Below are positions 34,322 to 42,553 of a DNA stretch of 64,000 nucleotides, one piece after another. The DNA comes from Peribacillus folii. GTDB taxonomy: Bacteria > Bacillota > Bacilli > Bacillales > DSM-1321. The translations under genes were made by a program, and so were the position numbers. Position 1 is the stretch's first letter. Every line of letters begins with the position of its first letter. The stretch is taken from assembly GCF_030271255.1 (NCBI RefSeq), contig NZ_JASJOM010000009.1, forward strand, positions 62,001-126,000, read 5' to 3'. The notes under the pieces are model-generated. The model searched no databases and had not been told where the DNA came from. It saw only the letters and a program-made list of their open reading frames with translations.

Positions 34322-34861
34322 ATGGTGGATAGAAGGATACTCAAATCCCAACAAGCGATAAAAGAAGCGATTATCGAACTGATGTCTGAAAAAAATTTCG
34401 ATCAAATTACGATTCAAGATATATCGGATCGAGCAAACGTAGGTCGAAGGACGATCTATCATCATTATCTGGACAAGTTCGATTTATTGGATAAGCTCAT
34501 CGAAGAACATATGGACGAACTAAGGAAACTATGCCAATCAGCAACCGAGTTGGATTTCATCGATGCGAACCTGATTTGGTTCGAATACTTTGAAAGAAAT
34601 TTTTTATTCTTTTCGACGATGCTGAAGAGTAAGGGGGCTTCTGCCTTTCGGAATCAGTTCCTCGAATTTGTTATGGAAGAATTGAGCGGTGATGTGAATA
34701 TATACGAAGGGATGAATCAGGGATTAAACAAAGAAGTTGTGCTTAGGTTCTTTGGATCGGCTATCGTAGGCGTAGTCGAAGCTTATTTCACGAAAGATTT
34801 TCCTGCCCCTCCTCAAGCCGTGGCGGAACAATTGGGACTTCTATTGGAAAGGAACCTTTAG
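34322..34861 (+). CDS. TetR-family transcriptional regulator
   Basis: A 179-residue TetR-type repressor. The N-terminal DNA-binding domain reads KSQQAIKEAIIELMSEKNFDQI, then ISDRANVGRRTIYHHYLDKFDLL. The C-terminal domain resembles the TetR_C_7 (DhaS-like) type, with FLFFSTMLKSKGASAF and a terminal VAEQLGLLLER. ATG 34322 is preferred (GGTGA about 12 nt upstream); TTG 34304 is an alternative. No obvious target gene is divergent; the nearest downstream material is the broken small gene at 34862. Confidence 0.82.
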   Translation: MVDRRILKSQQAIKEAIIELMSEKNFDQITIQDISDRANVGRRTIYHHYLDKFDLLDKLIEEHMDELRKLCQSATELDFIDANLIWFEYFERNFLFFSTMLKSKGASAFRNQFLEFVMEELSGDVNIYEGMNQGLNKEVVLRFFGSAIVGVVEAYFTKDFPAPPQAVAEQLGLLLERNL

Positions 34862-35036
34862 ATGAAAGAGATAAAACAGAAGGCCCTCGAGCTGATAACG
34901 GCTTTGGAAGACGAGACATACCAAAAGAAATATGCGGCTGTATGGCGAAATGCTGCATGAACAGCAGGCAGTGAACGAGTGGAAAAGGCAGAAGCGCGCT
35001 TCCTCTAGAAGCGGGTTCCTGCCTTTTTCCGTTTGA
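34862..35036 (+). pseudogene. Short, apparently frameshifted small gene
   Basis: ATG 34862 opens MKEIKQKALELITALEDETY and stops after 32 codons. From about 34925 a second frame continues coherently as LYGEMLHEQQAVNEWKRQK. One base gained or lost in the AAAA run near 34922 would fuse them into a roughly 55-residue helical protein. The latter part overlaps a terminator hairpin, so the true end is uncertain. I do not recognise the family. Confidence 0.3.
34983..35029. terminator. Bidirectional terminator
   Basis: AAAAGGCAG (34983-34991) pairs with CTGCCTTTTT (35019-35028), enclosing a second stem-loop. It serves the TetR unit and the convergent GntR gene. Confidence 0.7.
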
Positions 35037-35048
35037 ATCATCCATTGT

Positions 35049-35711
35049 TCAGTATTTCGTACGTATACGTTCCAAGCTATTTTTCCAGTTCGCTTTGATT
35101 GCATCCTTTGCAAGCATTAAATTTTTCTTTTTAAGAGCTTCAATTATTTGTTGATGTTCTTTATAAGACGGAAGCATGGTATCGTTTTGGCTGAAATAAT
35201 GGACTTCTATCCGACGAATTTTCACTTTTAAACTCAGGAGCAGCTTGGGTAATTCCAAATTGTTCGATAGCTGAATGATTTTGTCATGAAATTCGTTATC
35301 TGCCTGCAGTATTGCGAATTTATCTCCCGTTAGCATCGTTTGATTGAACGCTTCATTGAGGTTCTCCAATATCCCTATCTCCGTTGAGGAAATTTGGTGA
35401 AAGGCTTCCTCCAGTGCGAGGGTTTCCAGTGCACTTACAACTGAATAAATATTTGCTGCCTCTTGGAAAACGATGGGGGATACAATGGTCCACCTATTGG
35501 CTTTAGTGATGACAAGTCCATCATCTTCCAACTTAAGCAAAGCCTCTCGGATGGGAGTGCGGCTGATCCCTAATGCTTCAGATAGAGCCTGGTCTCGCAA
35601 TCTTATACCAGGCTCAAGCTTTCCCACCATAATCCAATGCTGAAGCTTATCATACACTTCATCCCGCATGAACGTCCGCTTTATTTTTGGTTCATTTTCA
35701 TCGATATTCAA
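35049..35711 (-). CDS. GntR-family (FCD) transcriptional regulator
   Basis: A 220-residue regulator. The winged helix is DEVYDKLQHWIMVGKLEPG followed by LGISRTPIREALLKLEDDGL; the helical FCD domain carries ILQADNEFHDKIIQLSNN and YKEHQQIIEALKKK. The start is TTG 35711, six bases after GGAGGGGAGG; the ATG at 35729 forms part of that ribosome-binding site. Its target is unclear. The pyruvate oxidase and transporter genes lie upstream and are read in the same direction, so an effect on pyruvate or lactate metabolism is possible but not shown. Confidence 0.85.
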   Translation of the reverse strand: MNIDENEPKIKRTFMRDEVYDKLQHWIMVGKLEPGIRLRDQALSEALGISRTPIREALLKLEDDGLVITKANRWTIVSPIVFQEAANIYSVVSALETLALEEAFHQISSTEIGILENLNEAFNQTMLTGDKFAILQADNEFHDKIIQLSNNLELPKLLLSLKVKIRRIEVHYFSQNDTMLPSYKEHQQIIEALKKKNLMLAKDAIKANWKNSLERIRTKY

Positions 35712-36050
35712 TTTAAACCTCCCCTCCATAAAACGGTTGTTAGTATGTAATATACCACAGGAAATGCTTGCTGTACTATTCGCTGAAAAACTGTGTCCAA
35801 AAAGTTGTGGTGAATCCGTTTCGATGGAGCTATATTCCATTCATCTAAATATGGTGAAATGTATGAAAGGAGCAGGAAGAGAGGAGAAATCATGAAAAGA
35901 TATTAGGGGTCATTTGGCTGGCTTCTAAACTAACGAAAATAACAAGAACAACCTTACTCTAAAATCCTTTCTGCCTGATAAGTTGTAACTCCAGGATCAA
36001 TCACTTGTGCTATATTCACAGCAAATAAAAAAACCAAGACAATCGAAGGA
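35712..36050. other. Interval without a recognisable gene
   Basis: About 340 bases upstream of the GntR gene. It should hold that gene's promoter, but I see no credible reading frame, repeat or operator. Confidence 0.4.
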
Positions 36051-36076
36051 AAAGGGATCCGAAGCGGATCCCTTTT
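36051..36076 (-). terminator. Terminator of the pyruvate oxidase gene
   Basis: AAAGGGATCC and GGATCCCTTT form a perfect stem around a 5-base loop, flanked by A and T runs, immediately after the leftward gene. Confidence 0.85.
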
Positions 36077-36089
36077 TGAATCAATCTGA

Positions 36090-37814
36090 CTACCGCAGGA
36101 GATTTGTTTTGGCAAGTTCGATCAATTTATTACCGTCACCATTCAGGACTGCCTTGACCATCCATAATGTGAAACCATGTGCCTGGTCAAATTCGATTTT
36201 TGGTGGAAGGGAAATTTCCTGGCGATTCACCAGTACATCCAATAATACAGGTCCGTCATGTTCAAAGGCCCGCTTCAGTGAATCCTGGAGATCTGCTGGG
36301 TCTTCAATACGTATCCCCATGATTCCCATTGCTTGGGCTACGGCTGCCAAGTTCGGGTTTTTAAGCTCTGTACCTGTCTCCAAATAGCCTGCAGCCTTCA
36401 TTTCCAATTCGACAAAGCTAAGTGCACTGTTATTGAACACGATGATTTTGACGGGCAGATTATGTTGTTGAACCGTCAGCATATCACCCATTAACATGGA
36501 AAGGCCCCCATCGCCTGAAAGGGCAATGACTTGCCTGCCTGAATCCATGCACTGTGCCCCTATTGCTTGAGGCAAAGCATTTGCCATCGTACCGTGGTTA
36601 AAGGATCCCAATAATCTTCTTCTCCCATTCATTTCAAGGTATCTGGCTGCCCACAATGTAGGAGTCCCGACGTCACAGGTGAAGATGGCATCCTCACTGG
36701 CAAGGTCACTGACCATTTTCGTTAAATATTGAGGGTGGATCGGTGTATGACCTGGTTTACCCACTGCAAGTTCATCAAGCCCTTCGCGGACATTCTTATA
36801 ATGGTCAATGAATTTATTCAGGTGCCGCGAGCCATGCTTCTCTGTAAGGTAAGGAAGCAAAGCTTCAATCGTATTCTTGATATCACCGCATAATCCCAAA
36901 GTTAAATTGGCCCGGCGTCCAAGGTGCTCGGCCCTGAGGTCTACCTGAAGGATATCGGCTTTCTTGGGAAAGAATTGCCGATATGGGAAGTCGGTGCCCA
37001 GCATCAGCAATACATCACAATCCATCATTGCGTGATAGCCGGAAGAGTAGCCAATTAAGCCTGTAAGACCTACAGAGTAAGGATTATCATACTCAAGATG
37101 CTCCTTCCCCCTGAGGGCAATGACCATCGGTGACTGCAAGCAGTCACACAGTTCCATAAGAAGGGAGTGGGCACCCTCACAGCCTGCACCGCACAATAAT
37201 GTGATTCGCTTGCCATGATTTAAATATTCCGCCAGCTTTTGCAATTCGGCATCGGATGGGCGGACAACCGGTTCCGTCACATGTACAACCTTATCAGGGA
37301 CGGTTTCATTGTCAGGCATTGCAGCTACATCACCTGGAAGAACCAGGACGGCTACACCCTTTCTTGAAACCGCATGCTGCATCGCGATGGTGACCATGCG
37401 AGGCATATGCTCGGGCTTAGACACCAGCTCACTGAAGTGGCTGCATTCCTTGAACAGCTGTTCAGGATGAGTCTGCTGGAAATATTCACTGCCAATTTCA
37501 TTGCTGGGAATATGGGCCGCGATGGCCAATACGGGAATGCGGCTGCGATGGCAATCATACAAGCCATTGATAAGATGAAGGTTCCCTGGGCCGCTGCTGC
37601 CTGCACAAACCGCGATGCTGCCGCTCAAAAGGGAATCTGAACCTGCGGCGAATGCTGCGACTTCCTCGTGGCGGACCCCGATCCACTCAATCTTGCCGGA
37701 GCGCCTGATGGAATCGAGTACAGCATTCAAGGAATCGCCAACAATCCCGTAAATTCTTTTCACACCTGCTTGCAATAATGAGTCGATTAGTAGGTCTGCG
37801 ATAGTTTGCTTCAT
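36090..37814 (-). CDS. poxB: Thiamine-diphosphate-dependent pyruvate oxidase (PoxB type)
   Basis: A 574-residue ThDP/FAD enzyme with the three-domain acetolactate-synthase fold. The catalytic Glu is in GVRHEEVAAFAAG (near residue 50). The middle FAD domain follows, and the ThDP motif is GDGGLSMLMGD...NN (IVFNNSALSF). It ends QEISLPPKIEFDQAHGF. Acetolactate synthase is unlikely, given the PoxB-like C-terminus and the absence of a regulatory subunit gene. PoxB-type enzymes decarboxylate pyruvate to acetate and CO2, with electrons to quinone. GAGGAGG precedes the ATG. An OFA-family transporter gene lies 57 bases upstream in the same direction, probably in one operon. Confidence 0.9.
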   Translation of the reverse strand: MKQTIADLLIDSLLQAGVKRIYGIVGDSLNAVLDSIRRSGKIEWIGVRHEEVAAFAAGSDSLLSGSIAVCAGSSGPGNLHLINGLYDCHRSRIPVLAIAAHIPSNEIGSEYFQQTHPEQLFKECSHFSELVSKPEHMPRMVTIAMQHAVSRKGVAVLVLPGDVAAMPDNETVPDKVVHVTEPVVRPSDAELQKLAEYLNHGKRITLLCGAGCEGAHSLLMELCDCLQSPMVIALRGKEHLEYDNPYSVGLTGLIGYSSGYHAMMDCDVLLMLGTDFPYRQFFPKKADILQVDLRAEHLGRRANLTLGLCGDIKNTIEALLPYLTEKHGSRHLNKFIDHYKNVREGLDELAVGKPGHTPIHPQYLTKMVSDLASEDAIFTCDVGTPTLWAARYLEMNGRRRLLGSFNHGTMANALPQAIGAQCMDSGRQVIALSGDGGLSMLMGDMLTVQQHNLPVKIIVFNNSALSFVELEMKAAGYLETGTELKNPNLAAVAQAMGIMGIRIEDPADLQDSLKRAFEHDGPVLLDVLVNRQEISLPPKIEFDQAHGFTLWMVKAVLNGDGNKLIELAKTNLLR

Positions 37815-37871
37815 TCTTTTCCTCCTCGATGTTCATGGTGATAAATTTTTCATGATTTAGCAATATGACGG

Positions 37872-39077
37872 TTATAGATGGTTTTCCCTGCGGGAACTGG
37901 GGGGCCTCACCCTTAAAGCAATGATGAAGGATATGATGCATAATACGGCAATGATCATAAATGTCGGCTTGAATCCATTGATGATGGCGGCAATGAACGA
38001 GCCGGATAGAGCACCAAGGCCGAAGCCCTGATAGACGATACTATAATTTTTGCTGTGGTTTTTTAAACCGAAAAAATCACCAACAATTGCGGGAAAGACG
38101 GTAATATTACCTCCAAAGCAAAAGGCGATGCCTGCCACACAGACAAAAAAGAGGGTGAAGTTGATTTTCCCCAAGGTCAATACAAGGACTGCTGCAGCGG
38201 TGACGAGAAAGCTGAAGGCAATCACCTTCAATCGGCTGACCTTATCCGAAAGGGCTCCGAGGATCAGACGCCCAATCGTGTTGAAAATGGCGATCATGGC
38301 TACGGCATTGGCTGCAGTGACCGCATCCAATCCAGCTAATTGGACACCTGCATCCTTGGCAATGCTGATTAAATAAAGCCCGCTCATGCAAGCGGTGAAG
38401 AACATGACAAACAATAGATATACCTCTTTGGTTCGCATCATTTCCTTGACTGTATAATCATTCGAGTTTGAAAGAGCGGACGCATCAGTTCCGGATGGCT
38501 CCGGAGCCTCCCTTATAAACCGAGATCCGATCAGCACCATGGCCATTACGATGATTCCCCAATACATAAAGGTCTGTGAAGCCCCGACATTATTTATTAA
38601 CCATGTGTTGATGTATTTAAATAGCAGGCTCCCCATTCCGTAAGCCGAAACGGAAATTCCTGATATCAAGCCCCTCCGCTCCGGAAACCATTTAATAAGA
38701 TTGGACAATGAAGTAATGTAGGCCAACCCATCCGCGAAACCGACCACAATCCCTGCAGTGATGTATAAAACCAATAATGATGAAACGAATGAACTGGCGA
38801 TCAATCCAGCTCCAAGCACGATTGCCGCTACTGCGATCAACGAACGAAGCCCCCATTTTTCCTGCAATCTCCCGGCAAAGAGCGTTGCCACTGCCAATGC
38901 AAAGCTTGTAATGGAAAAGGTGATCGCGACGGAGCTGAGTTTCCAGCCGAACTTGTCTGCCAAGGGCTGATTGAATAAGCTCCACGTGTAGATCGTGCCC
39001 AAGCCTACCTGGATGATGATCGTACCAAACACAATCAATCCCTTATTAACTCTAGGAATGTTGATTCCTCCTTTCAT
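37872..39077 (-). CDS. OFA/YhjX-like MFS transporter (pyruvate or related carboxylate)
   Basis: A protein of about 396-402 residues with 12 membrane helices, of the oxalate:formate-antiporter branch of the MFS. Landmarks: GTIIIQVGLGTIYTWSLFNQPL, FAGRLQEKWGLRS, GFADGLAYITSLSNLIKWFPERRG and NITVFPAIVGDFFGLKNHSKNY. It is close to E. coli YhjX, which is induced by pyruvate. It lies just upstream of a pyruvate oxidase gene, so pyruvate handling is likely. The given start is ATG 39077, but that ATG sits within AAAGGAGG (39067-39074). The codon at the correct distance (7 nt) is ATT 39059, leaving IPRVNKGLIVFGTI as the N-terminus. Confidence 0.85.
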   Translation of the reverse strand: MKGGINIPRVNKGLIVFGTIIIQVGLGTIYTWSLFNQPLADKFGWKLSSVAITFSITSFALAVATLFAGRLQEKWGLRSLIAVAAIVLGAGLIASSFVSSLLVLYITAGIVVGFADGLAYITSLSNLIKWFPERRGLISGISVSAYGMGSLLFKYINTWLINNVGASQTFMYWGIIVMAMVLIGSRFIREAPEPSGTDASALSNSNDYTVKEMMRTKEVYLLFVMFFTACMSGLYLISIAKDAGVQLAGLDAVTAANAVAMIAIFNTIGRLILGALSDKVSRLKVIAFSFLVTAAAVLVLTLGKINFTLFFVCVAGIAFCFGGNITVFPAIVGDFFGLKNHSKNYSIVYQGFGLGALSGSFIAAIINGFKPTFMIIAVLCIISFIIALRVRPPSSRRENHL

Positions 39078-39304
39078 TGGAACAATTGCTTTTATTATGA
39101 CCATCTTGAATGCAGTACTATTCGTGATTATTAAGGGAGGGGGCAAAGCGTAGGAATACTAAAATCAATCTTCCTATTCTGTGTTGCTACCAGGCACTAT
39201 TTGAGGGGATTTTCAAAACGGGACATTGGTCGGAAGGGGGATTTAGGGGCTGAGTGGAAATAGTTAAGGTGGTTGAGATGCACAAAAGAAAGGGAGATGG
39301 TTTC

Positions 39305-39790
39305 ATGAAGAAATTATTCACTAGCTTGGCAGTATTGACAATGGCCTTAGGGATATCTTTTTCCACAGCTTCCGCATCGGCCGGAGGTTTCCACCATCCC
39401 GATAGCTGGGATAAAAATTCTATTTTGCGTAAGGACACTCATGGGGTGGAGGTCAGAAATATGCAATATATCCTGAATGTCATGGGCTTTTATACCGATT
39501 CAGCCGTCGTTGACGTCGATGGAATATTCGGACCGAAAACAGAAGCGGGTGTAAGGAAATATCAAAAAGAAAACAAGCTGAAAGTGGATGGTGTGGTTGG
39601 GCCCAAGACGTGGGACAGCTTTTCGCAATATATTAAAAAGAATGGCAAGAACACCTATGGGGCAGGGGGAAACATGGGGCTCAGAATCAAATGGAAGTAC
39701 GATGACTCCTCCTATACATCTGGATCTAAGGCCTATATCTACGGTAATGGTGATACTCTAAGCGATCAATACCGCTTGTATGCCAATTAG
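39305..39790 (+). CDS. Secreted peptidoglycan-binding domain protein
   Basis: A 161-residue exported protein. The signal peptide is MKKLFTSLAVLTMALGISFS with a cleavage site near ASA-SA. Residues about 42-105 form one PG_binding_1 repeat (GVEVRNMQYILNVMGFY, VDGIFGPKTEAGVRKYQKEN, LKVDGVVGPKTW). The C-terminal 50 residues are Gly/Tyr/Ser-rich with no catalytic domain. It probably binds cell wall or spore cortex, possibly as an accessory to a hydrolase. AAAGGGAG precedes ATG 39305. It is a single gene with a good terminator. Confidence 0.88.
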   Translation: MKKLFTSLAVLTMALGISFSTASASAGGFHHPDSWDKNSILRKDTHGVEVRNMQYILNVMGFYTDSAVVDVDGIFGPKTEAGVRKYQKENKLKVDGVVGPKTWDSFSQYIKKNGKNTYGAGGNMGLRIKWKYDDSSYTSGSKAYIYGNGDTLSDQYRLYAN

Positions 39791-39809
39791 GGCTTGACTG
39801 TTCCGTGTG

Positions 39810-39845
39810 AAAAACGTGGCCGCCTAGGCACGTTTTTCTTTTTTC
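39810..39845 (+). terminator. Terminator
   Basis: AAAACGTG (39811-39818) and CACGTTTT (39829-39836) with a T-rich tail. Confidence 0.85.
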
Positions 39846-40035
39846 AGTTCCATACATCGTAATTTTAAAAATCGTCTAATATATTTATGAAACCAAGTGC
39901 AAATACGAACGCAGCAGTTAAGCGTTCCTAATGAAGGCGGTGAATAAAATTTAAAAAGAAAGCGTAAGATTGTCCTTCATATATTTTCTTGTTTCATCCA
40001 TATGGCAACGCATTGCTTACAAGGAAGTTGAGTGG

Positions 40036-40131
40036 ATGGATAATATGTTGACCGGTATTTTTATTTTCTTGATCATCCTTTTATTTAAATGGGCGGACGT
40101 TCCATATAGGTGGAATAAGGACAGACAATGA
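40036..40131 (+). CDS. Possible 31-residue membrane peptide
   Basis: ATG 40036 to TGA 40129-40131 encodes a peptide with one hydrophobic helix, TGIFIFLIILLFKW, and a charged tail, WNKDRQ. AAGGA at 40021 and GAGTGG just ahead could serve as ribosome-binding sites. Its shape is that of many bacterial small membrane proteins. There is no family match I know of, and it lies in the otherwise empty 39846-40287 interval. Confidence 0.35.
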   Translation: MDNMLTGIFIFLIILLFKWADVPYRWNKDRQ

Positions 40132-40287
40132 GTCAATATACATTAACATTTCCTTCAAGTAAGGAGATGTCCCGCACATTATAAAAACATTTGTGTGTAT
40201 GTTGCTTGCTGATCTTAAATCTTGCACCGTGGAGATGCTTGATTTGTTTCTGTTGATGAAATCAGTGAAAGACGGAGGTGCTAATTT

Positions 40288-40842
40288 GTGGCGATGAAAG
40301 CATTGCTGATCGTTGATGTGCAGACAGCCATTGTTGAAGAAGGCTATAAACGCGATAAGGTAATGGATAACATCAACTATTTGATTCAATGTGCAAGGGG
40401 AAAACAAATACCGATTATCTATATACGGCATGAATCCATAGAAGGCCCTTTGAAAACGGGCGAATCTGGGTGGGAGCTTCACCCGAGGCTTGAGAAGCCA
40501 ATCAATCAAGAGGTGACCATCTTCAAACGCGTACCAAATTCGTTTAGTAACACCCTTTTAAAACAAACACTCGACAAGTTGGACGTGACACAGCTATACA
40601 TTTGTGGAGCGCAGACGGAATACTGTGTTGAGTCGACATGCAGGGGTGCCTTTGATTTGGAGTATGATGTCACCCTTATCGCGGATGCCCACACAACGAA
40701 TGATGCCAACCACTTGTCAGCTCCCCGGATTATCGAACATGTCCATGAAACGTTAAAGAACTTTCGAAGTTCAAATGCAAATATACGATTGAAAAAATCA
40801 ACAGAGCTAGATTGGATGCAAAGCGAAATCCATCCTCAATAA
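40288..40842 (+). CDS. Isochorismatase-family cysteine hydrolase
   Basis: A 184-residue cysteine hydrolase. The catalytic Asp is in ALLIVDVQTAIVEEG, the Lys probably in TIFKRVPNSFSNTLLKQTL, and the nucleophile Cys in YICGAQTEYCVESTCRGAFDL. It belongs with the small YecD/nicotinamidase-like hydrolases; a specific amide substrate cannot be named. It is only distantly similar to the hydrolase at 25111. The start is GTG 40288, seven bases after GGAGGTG. It is a single gene with a terminator. Confidence 0.87.
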   Translation: MAMKALLIVDVQTAIVEEGYKRDKVMDNINYLIQCARGKQIPIIYIRHESIEGPLKTGESGWELHPRLEKPINQEVTIFKRVPNSFSNTLLKQTLDKLDVTQLYICGAQTEYCVESTCRGAFDLEYDVTLIADAHTTNDANHLSAPRIIEHVHETLKNFRSSNANIRLKKSTELDWMQSEIHPQ

Positions 40843-40857
40843 GTGAATGATAACCGC

Positions 40858-40888
40858 AGCGATTCTTTAATAAGAATCGCTATTTTTA
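40858..40888 (+). terminator. Terminator
   Basis: AGCGATTCTT (40858-40867) and AAGAATCGCT (40872-40881), followed by ATTTTTAT. Confidence 0.85.
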
Positions 40889-41233
40889 TGAACGAATCCA
40901 GGTGAAACAGTGGCTATGTTAAGGGACGCTAATAAAACGAATATTGCTTCACCATCAGCTGAATCTATTGGTTGAACTTTTTCAATGCAGAATAATCTTG
41001 ATTCATAGGCTCTTTGTATAAATTTTGGTAAAATAAAACTAAGACAATCCTTCGTAAAAAATGAAATGAATCTTGCAATCTGACTCTTTTCGTTGGAGAA
41101 GTCAAATGAACAGGTGGACTAACTTACCTTAACAAGTAGAAAAAACCGGTATGAATTATTTATTATAGGCCGTCTATGTATATAAACCCACAATAATATG
41201 ACAAAAGAGAATAGATATGGAAGGGGAAATACG
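40889..41233. other. Upstream region of the pseudouridine-locus regulator
   Basis: About 345 bases with no gene I can support. It must contain the promoter of the regulator gene. The AAAC-N4-GTTT operator found before the two downstream promoters is not present here, so the regulator does not obviously control itself. Confidence 0.4.
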
Positions 41234-42358
41234 GTGAAAGATCAGTATATTTTGGCATTAATCAAGGAAAATCCATTTATTTCTCAACAGGAGTTATCTG
41301 TAAAACTTGGACTATCGAGATCGGCGGTGGCAGGATATATTTCGAACCTGACAAAAAAGGGTGAAATAATAGGACGGGCTTATATCGTTCGGGAAGAGTC
41401 GCGAGTCACTTGCATTGGAGGCGCTAATATAGACCGCACCTCACAAACGTTGAAGCCGATTCAATATGGCACTTCCAATCCTGCACAGGTTAGACAGTCT
41501 TGTGGCGGCATTTCCCGAAATATATCAGAGAACCTCGGAAGGTTAGGCTGCCAAGTATCCTTGATTACATTGGTCGGAGATGATCAAGAAGGAAAATGGC
41601 TATTGGAGGAAACGAAGCGTTACGGTGTGGATGTGAGTCAATGCTTGGCAATGAATTTGGAGAAAACAGGTACATACACGTCCATACTTGATGATTCTGG
41701 TGAAATGATTTTAGCGGTCGCGGATATGCAGATTTATGACCAGTTTAGCATTGAGTTCATCGAAGCCCGTTGGTCGCACCTTGCAGCTTCGGATATCATC
41801 TTTGCAGATTCCAACCTTCCCGAAGAAACCTTGACATACCTTATTAAAAGATGCAAAAAGGAAAAATTGACCTTATGGGTGAATCCCGTTTCAGCTCCTA
41901 AGGCCTCGAGATTGCCGACTAATTTACAAGGAATAGAGTTATTGATTGCCAATCGTGATGAAACGTCGATTTTGGCCGACATGGAGGTTGTGACAATTGA
42001 CGATTGCCAGAAAGCAGCCGAGAGAATCATAAAAAGAGGAGTCAAACAAGTTATCATTACCTTAGACAGGCAGGGGGTTTTTTGGGCAGCCAATGATGGA
42101 AGTCAAGAGCATTTGGTTCCAATCCAAGACCATTTCCTATGTAGCACAGGAGTGGAGGAATCATTGATAGGCGGCATTTTGTTTGGTATGAACCAAAATG
42201 AATCCTTTGAACGGTCATTACGATTTGGGATGGCGGCTTCCGCTATCACCTTGCAGACATGGGAGACAAATGCGGATGTGACAGCGGAGCAGATTTATGC
42301 ACTTGTTGAAAATAACTGCAAGGATGATGATACGGATATATCGGATCCGGAAACATAA
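41234..42358 (+). CDS. HTH-PfkB fusion regulator (degenerate sugar kinase)
   Basis: A 374-residue protein. An N-terminal winged helix (about 1-60: ALIKENPFISQQELSVKLGLSRSAVAGYI) is fused to a ribokinase/PfkB domain starting VTCIGGANIDRT. Pseudouridine kinases of many Firmicutes carry such a helix-turn-helix. Here the kinase anion-hole and catalytic motif, normally D-T-x-G-A-G-D, reads CSTGVEESLIGG: the Asp base and Gly-Ala are lost. The second PfkB protein in the locus (43553) keeps VTGAGDSF. The domain therefore probably binds nucleoside or sugar as a sensor without phosphorylating it, and the protein acts as regulator. GTG 41234 is chosen (GGAAGGGG, 7 nt); ATG 41198 lacks a ribosome-binding site. 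Confidence 0.85.
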   Translation: MKDQYILALIKENPFISQQELSVKLGLSRSAVAGYISNLTKKGEIIGRAYIVREESRVTCIGGANIDRTSQTLKPIQYGTSNPAQVRQSCGGISRNISENLGRLGCQVSLITLVGDDQEGKWLLEETKRYGVDVSQCLAMNLEKTGTYTSILDDSGEMILAVADMQIYDQFSIEFIEARWSHLAASDIIFADSNLPEETLTYLIKRCKKEKLTLWVNPVSAPKASRLPTNLQGIELLIANRDETSILADMEVVTIDDCQKAAERIIKRGVKQVIITLDRQGVFWAANDGSQEHLVPIQDHFLCSTGVEESLIGGILFGMNQNESFERSLRFGMAASAITLQTWETNADVTAEQIYALVENNCKDDDTDISDPET

Positions 42359-42403
42359 ACGATAGGATATACACGTGAACAAGTGTTAAAAACATGAAAC
42401 GGG

Positions 42404-42445
42404 CCTTGAATTTTCTTGAAAACAAGAAATTCAAGGTTTTTTTTT
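42404..42445 (+). terminator. Terminator of the regulator gene
   Basis: CCTTGAATTTTCTTG (42404-42418) pairs with CAAGAAATTCAAGG (42423-42436; one bulge), followed by nine T. Confidence 0.85.
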
Positions 42446-42474
42446 ATGGAAAAATAAATGATTCCATATTTACT

Positions 42475-42505
42475 AAACATTTGTCTTTATGATAAACTTT
42501 TGTTT
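42475..42505. promoter_or_regulatory. Paired operator upstream of the EamA transporter
   Basis: AAACATTTGTCT (42475-42486) and AAACTTTTGTTT (42494-42505) both follow AAAC-N4-GTYT. Their centres are 19 bp apart, the same spacing as in the pair at 43505-43535. The first copy is preceded by TACT, as in the other promoter. Confidence 0.65.
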
Positions 42506-42553
42506 AAAATTCTTTTTTTTATATGTTGTGCAACATGAAAGGAGATGAATCCC

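Noticed and set aside
41734..42093. Long minus-strand frames opposite coding genes (also, for example, 783-1253, 9510-9980, 49142-49759)
   Set aside because: They lie antisense to well-supported genes and show the composition expected of antisense frames, with no ribosome-binding site.
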